Part shown: in pieces, positions 59,460-64,000 of the stretch | Numbering within the stretch: the first letter of the stretch is position 1 | Layout: each line of letters opens with the position of its first letter | Assembly (NCBI GenBank): GCA_019155185.1 | Contig: CM032797.1 | Coordinates: 5,442,881 to 5,506,880, forward strand | DNA: 64,000 bases | Direction of reading: 5' to 3' | From: Beaufortia kweichowensis | Taxonomy: Eukaryota > Chordata > Actinopteri > Cypriniformes > Gastromyzontidae | Position numbers and translations under genes: made by a program | Notes under the pieces: model-generated | The model's database searches: none | What the model was told of the DNA's origin: nothing | What the model saw: only the letters and a program-made list of their open reading frames with translations

Positions 59460-62430
59460 TGGCAGGAGAGGGGAACAGAGAACAGCTTTGTGAAATTTGT
59501 AAACTTTCAAAAGTATTTTTAAATGCACATATGCCCACTCAAAGTCATTCATCAATCTCTAAATTTCAATCTCATGTTTGTTTTGCAGTAATTGCAGTAT
59601 GTTAGCTCTCCCATCCCCAACAGCCCATGAATATACTTTAATTTGTGCAGTTTAATAAAGAGATGTGTGATATAACTTTTCTAAGCAACAGATAAAACTA
59701 TTCCGAGCCACATTTATGGACCTGAATATCTGAGCATATATTTTTACTTTTGGTTAGTAACCGCCATGCAACAACTCAGCAATCCATTAACAAATACACT
59801 ACTGTTTATAGGAAGTTTTGCATGTGCAAAATGTTTTTATAAGGTGAAAAACTTTAACACCTTTCATTCTGTTTTATATCGACATACTTTTTCTGTGTGC
59901 ATTCATAACTGTCTTGCTCAAACAAAAATGTGATGTGCGTTTCAATGAAATATTTAAACAGGTGCTGTTATAGTTAAGTGTGTTTTTTGTAAGAGAAACA
60001 CTTTTCCTAAAAATGTTTGTGTGGTTTATAGATAAGGCCACAGAAGGAAACTGAGATGTGAAAAAGAAGTGAAAAATGACTCTTTGTTATAATAAGAATG
60101 AATAATTTCATGCATGTCTAACACATCAAATGCTTTGCATGGATCTTTATGTGTATTTACACTCTTTAGTTTGTTTTTGTTTGTTTCCCCCAATTTTACA
60201 AATGAAAATAAACTACAAGTATTAGGATGTTTTGAACTTACTGGTAACTTTTTATGCATCACAAAATAAAAATTTCATCAAAATTTCTTCTTTTGATTGT
60301 TTGAAACAACCACAAAATACAGTGAGATAAAAATGTATTTAAAAACGTTTTTATAAAATGAATGATATGTTTTTATGTTTCATTGTCAAATATTAATTAA
60401 GTTAATAAATATTTGTTTTAAATACTTAAATACTTCAAGAGAAAAACAACAGTTTGTAATTTATTTGACTACTACAATGTCGTCTTTACTTGTTACCATT
60501 TTTTTTGTAATTGCTTTACATTATTTGCTATAATCTATTCAATTCAATTCAATTCAATTTTATTTGTATAGCGCTTTTCACAAAGGACATTGTATCAAAG
60601 CAGCTTTACATGTAATAACAGATAGCAGTCAGTGGTCAGGGATTCAAAAAAACTCTTTAAGAGAGAAAAAAACCCCTGACATGACGTGTTATAGTTGCAA
60701 TCTGTAGCATGTGCAATCCGTAATAAAGGACACAATTTGCCATTGATGGCATCTATAACTCGCTATGCAGTTTACAGGATACAGAGACATACATTGTAAT
60801 CTACTTCACAGATGCATTAAAATTGTTATATAAAAATGTTAATAAACATGTTTCTGTCATTTATCTTAATATTCTACATATTTACTTCGATTAAGATTAA
60901 GATTAAGATAAATCTTAAGATTAAGATGTTCTTACCTTTTCTGAAAATTTCAAATGATCATTTCTCCAACAGTGAAACTGGTGGTAAATCTTCATAGGAC
61001 ATGTGTAGATGTAGTAAATCTTCGTTCAGAAAAAATCTGACGGTTAGATTTCTTTGCAAGAACGCTGCAGAGGAAATTGTGAATGTTCAACAAATTGGCA
61101 GTATCCCCAGTTTTGGGACATTGCACAGACAAACACATGCACACACAATAATTACCTGCTTCCATCGTACTACATACAACTAACAAATGAACATATTTGC
61201 CTTCCAGTACCTCGCTCTGCAAAAAGGTCAACACAGAATTTGTCATCTGTGTCTGTCTCAAATGTTTCTTACACCAGTAAACCACAAAAACATATTCCAT
61301 TGAACGTAACATGAGCCACTCATACTGGTTTTCTCTTCTCTTTGGCCATATAATGTTTGAGTTTCTCATTCACAAGTCCTCAAGATGTGTAAAACGCAAA
61401 ACTGGGTTTCATCTTCTTTGTTTCAGACGCATGTCAGTAAATCATGATCTTCCCCTTTTTCAAATGTGTGGGCTACACGTATGTCACGAAACAATGTCTG
61501 GTGCACAGAATCAGTATTACTGTAGCAGTCTCATGCATGAAATTGGCTAGACAGATTGGTTTTGTCTGAAACCTACCTGAATGTCATTGAGGAAAGAAGG
61601 AAACGGTTTTGCTAACAACAATATGCCTATAGGTTTTGACATGTCCTATAGGCTACAAGAGAATGATTTTATTTTGTTAAATATGGAGTGTTTACGCTTA
61701 CCTGTGCTTATACCAGTGAGATACGTTCTCTTAAACTCTCTAACAGAGTGTGTAGTTGGTGGTACTTCTGTTTTTAGAGGTTTTGTCTGTGACCACATCC
61801 TTGCTAACAGAAAGTTTGGTATTTTTCTGATATCTTCCTGTTAGCCTGTAAGCAGGCTACTTACCTCAATTCTCTCATTTAGTAAGCACAGATCAAACAG
61901 ACTAGATTGTTGTCTCAAATGGAAAACACAACTTCCTGATTATCAATTGATTACTAATGATTATAATACATTTTGTAGAGTTCAGAAGCAAAAAGCTGGA
62001 AAATAGTTACATTACATTACAATTAAATTTGTAAATTCTGTTTGTCTCATTACATTTGTCTATATTTTAGAAATAGATATGAAAAATTTGTTAAATAACC
62101 AAATAATATGTAAGACAAGGATGACCTTAAATTGCCCAAATTGTAAAAATAGTAAAATAGATTAAAACCATTTAATCTTATTATCTAAATTATCAAACTT
62201 AATGTAGACTTATTGTTTCATTTGTAATATTTATTTTATCAAAGAGCTAACTCATCAAAAACTCATCTGAAAATAATGAATAACAAATATCCCAAAAGAA
62301 AAATTCACAAGTAACAATCTTTTGTTGTAGATGAACAACACTATATTGTCCTTCATTTAAGTCCTTAAACATATCGCCATTTTATTGAAAAATAATATTT
62401 ACATATTTTTTATTTATGTATTATTGTCCT
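59460..62430. other. Interval between gpr55 and the next promoter
   Basis: About 3 kb, AT-rich. The first exon of gpr55 must lie somewhere here but is not identifiable by eye. It contains a teleost repeat (60537-60690). No coding exon chain is supported. Confidence 0.5.
60537..60690 (+). repeat. Common teleost interspersed repeat
   Basis: TTCAATTCAATTTTATTTGT followed by ATAGCGCTTTTCACAAAGGA and CAAAGCAGCTTTACATG is a very frequent fish repeat end. Class not assigned. Confidence 0.6.
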
Positions 62431-62439
62431 CCCGTGTTA

Positions 62440-62640
62440 GTCAAAAGTGTGCAACTGTGCATGCGCGCGTGCTCGAGATCTACAAGAAGTGCTGCTGTCA
62501 GCGCAGCGCGCGCCTCGCTCTCATCCGGGCACTTTTTAGCATACGTGTTGTCACGTGACCCATTTTCAGCCATCTTGTGGATACGAAACGAGAGACGCCA
62601 CTCGCACACAAACTCAGCGCTGTCAGTAAAAGTAGAGGTA
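62440..62640 (+). promoter_or_regulatory. CpG-rich promoter and first exon of an unseen gene
   Basis: A sharp rise in CpG content (to about 63000) in AT-rich DNA. It holds an E-box CACGTG (62552-62557) and a YY1-type GCCATCTTG (62569-62577), the latter often just downstream of TATA-less start sites. A splice donor follows: AGTAGAG then GTAAGA at 62638. No ATG with an extended frame precedes the donor, so the exon looks non-coding. The gene cannot be named from this window; vertebrate neighbours of itm2c and gpr55 such as cab39 or psmd1 are candidates. Confidence 0.55.
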
Positions 62641-64000
62641 AGACAGCGGCTCTGACATACATGTTTTGCTCTAAAATAAAGCGTAACTATTCCTACGATA
62701 ATTCTCAATGACACACGCCCGCCCCAAGTTCGCAGACCGACGCTGTTGTAGCCCGCATGGTTGTTAGGTCTCGAAGCATCGTGCTCGATTAGACCGCCCT
62801 GCCGTTGAGGGAGCAGTTAAGAGCCCGCAGGCGGGTGTAGAAAAACGCGGCGCGGTCGGAGGCTCTGAGGACAGGCCGCGCGGATTAAAACTCGTGTCAA
62901 CTCACTAACCCCCTGTCTTTCGATCGACCACACGCTGTGCTTATGTGCTCCTGTTGACATTTATTCATACGTTCACGCCGCGTCGATGCATGTGGTTTAT
63001 TAAACACAAAGTTGTCAGGTGTTTAGAAAGTAAAATGGTCAGCGTTAGCTACATCTTAGACTGTGTGTATCATATTTCAACTGCTTATAACGCACTCTGA
63101 ACTGATTTTAAGATATTTAAAGTTGTACATTCACTAATGTATAAATTCACGTTAGATTCTAACATGGGTGTGATCTGATTTGTCCACTGCAGTGCTTGCA
63201 AGCTTTACAAAAGCATGAGTCGACAGGGATGTGATTATTCATACGCTTCCTTGAACTGCCATGAACAGATTTTTTTAATTAAATATTTTGAAAGCTTGAT
63301 GTTGGTCAGTCATTCATACACACCGTTACTATCGTTTTTAGCAGACCACGCCTGGTGTTTAAAAATATTCAGAAACAGCTGTTTCTGACTTTTCTATCTT
63401 GCTCTAAATAAACCTCATGTATTGCCCATATGCTGCAATGCATGTCCGAAACCCGACAATTGACGCGTACTAATTTCGCAGTAGTGAGCCAAATGCTTCA
63501 AAATGTGTTTAAAAACCCCAACTAGCCCTGGGAACTTGTGTTTTGTGTTTGGTTGTTTACTTTTCCGTGACTGGTGTAAAAACAAATATACGAACTATGC
63601 GCGTTTGTTTGGAGACTTGATGTAAATTTATGTAACAGCGACTGATAATAGTAACTGGGTTCTCTTCAGCTTTAGTCGGTAGCTCCCCGATTAATCAAAA
63701 TACATTTTTAAGTGAGTCTGTTTCCGAGTTAAACGTCAATGCAGAATGCGTTTGGGTGGCATTTTTAAGGTGTTTTGTTGGGAATCTGAATCTTGTGGTA
63801 CACGTGGTTTAAATGCCCGTTGTGGTAAGTCGCTCTTTTTTGTTTTGCATAGACGTTCCTGTGTTACATGGGTGTATTAAGATCCACAATGAAATCATTT
63901 CTACCTTTACAAACTAGACAAACCACTGCAATATGTTACTTTCACTGCATTTTGTACTCTTATGCAAGTTTGTTTTGTTTGGAGAGACTAATAAGTTACA
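62641..64000 (+). other. Probable first intron of the gene starting near 62.5 kb
   Basis: CpG-rich at first, then ordinary AT-rich sequence to the window end. No coding exon and no recognisable repeat. Confidence 0.4.

Noticed and set aside
59452..59538. Upstream ATG giving a longer GPR55
   Set aside because: The extra 29 codons run through a polypyrimidine tract and CAG acceptor, so they are intronic.
1..64000. CRISPR arrays, bacterial operons, ribosome binding sites, rRNA
   Set aside because: None seen. The window is vertebrate nuclear DNA with spliced genes.

Overview
The window reads as nuclear DNA of a teleost fish, most likely a cyprinid-like (cypriniform) species. The protein-coding genes are split by GT-AG introns. 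Their products match vertebrate PER2, HES6, ITM2C and GPR55 along their length. The non-coding DNA carries repeat types I know from cyprinid genomes: a tRNA-derived SINE, MITE-like DNA elements and a solo LTR. No database search was possible. Gene names rest on recognised protein sequence, and exon limits on splice consensus plus unbroken reading frame.

Layout. 1-780: a 192-bp hAT-type MITE, then the upstream region of a lectin gene. 781-7673: two tandem secreted C-type lectin genes. The first has two lectin domains. The second has four, arranged as a duplicated two-domain module, and carries a one-base frameshift in the last. A solo LTR with a 5-bp target-site duplication lies between them. 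7674-16100: gene-free, with SINE remnants, AT-rich DNA and two CTCF-like motifs. 16140-40644 (+): the circadian gene per2. It starts at a CpG-rich promoter with adjacent E-box and D-box, followed by a non-coding first exon and 22 coding exons (1386 residues). 43933-44889 (-): hes6 in four exons, convergent with per2. 47314-51611 (+): itm2c in six exons. 53547-54524 (-): an LPA/P2Y-like G-protein-coupled receptor. 58534-59451 (-): gpr55. 62440-64000: a CpG-rich promoter and probable non-coding first exon of a further + strand gene whose coding part lies outside the window.

Functional themes. per2 keeps the landmarks of a working clock repressor: PAS domains, the SSGYGS phosphodegron, the CK1-phosphorylated serine ladder and the CRY-binding tail with CxxC. 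Its promoter shows the E-box plus D-box pair known to confer light induction on fish per2. hes6 is a neurogenic bHLH regulator, itm2c a BRICHOS-domain type II membrane protein, and the two receptors are probable lysophospholipid sensors. The lectin pair looks like a young, still changing family. No wholly new system is evident. The most useful leads are the per2 light module, a possible second regulatory cluster in per2 intron 1, an eight-copy F-x-x-Q hexapeptide array in PER2, and the ABAB lectin gene with its frameshift.
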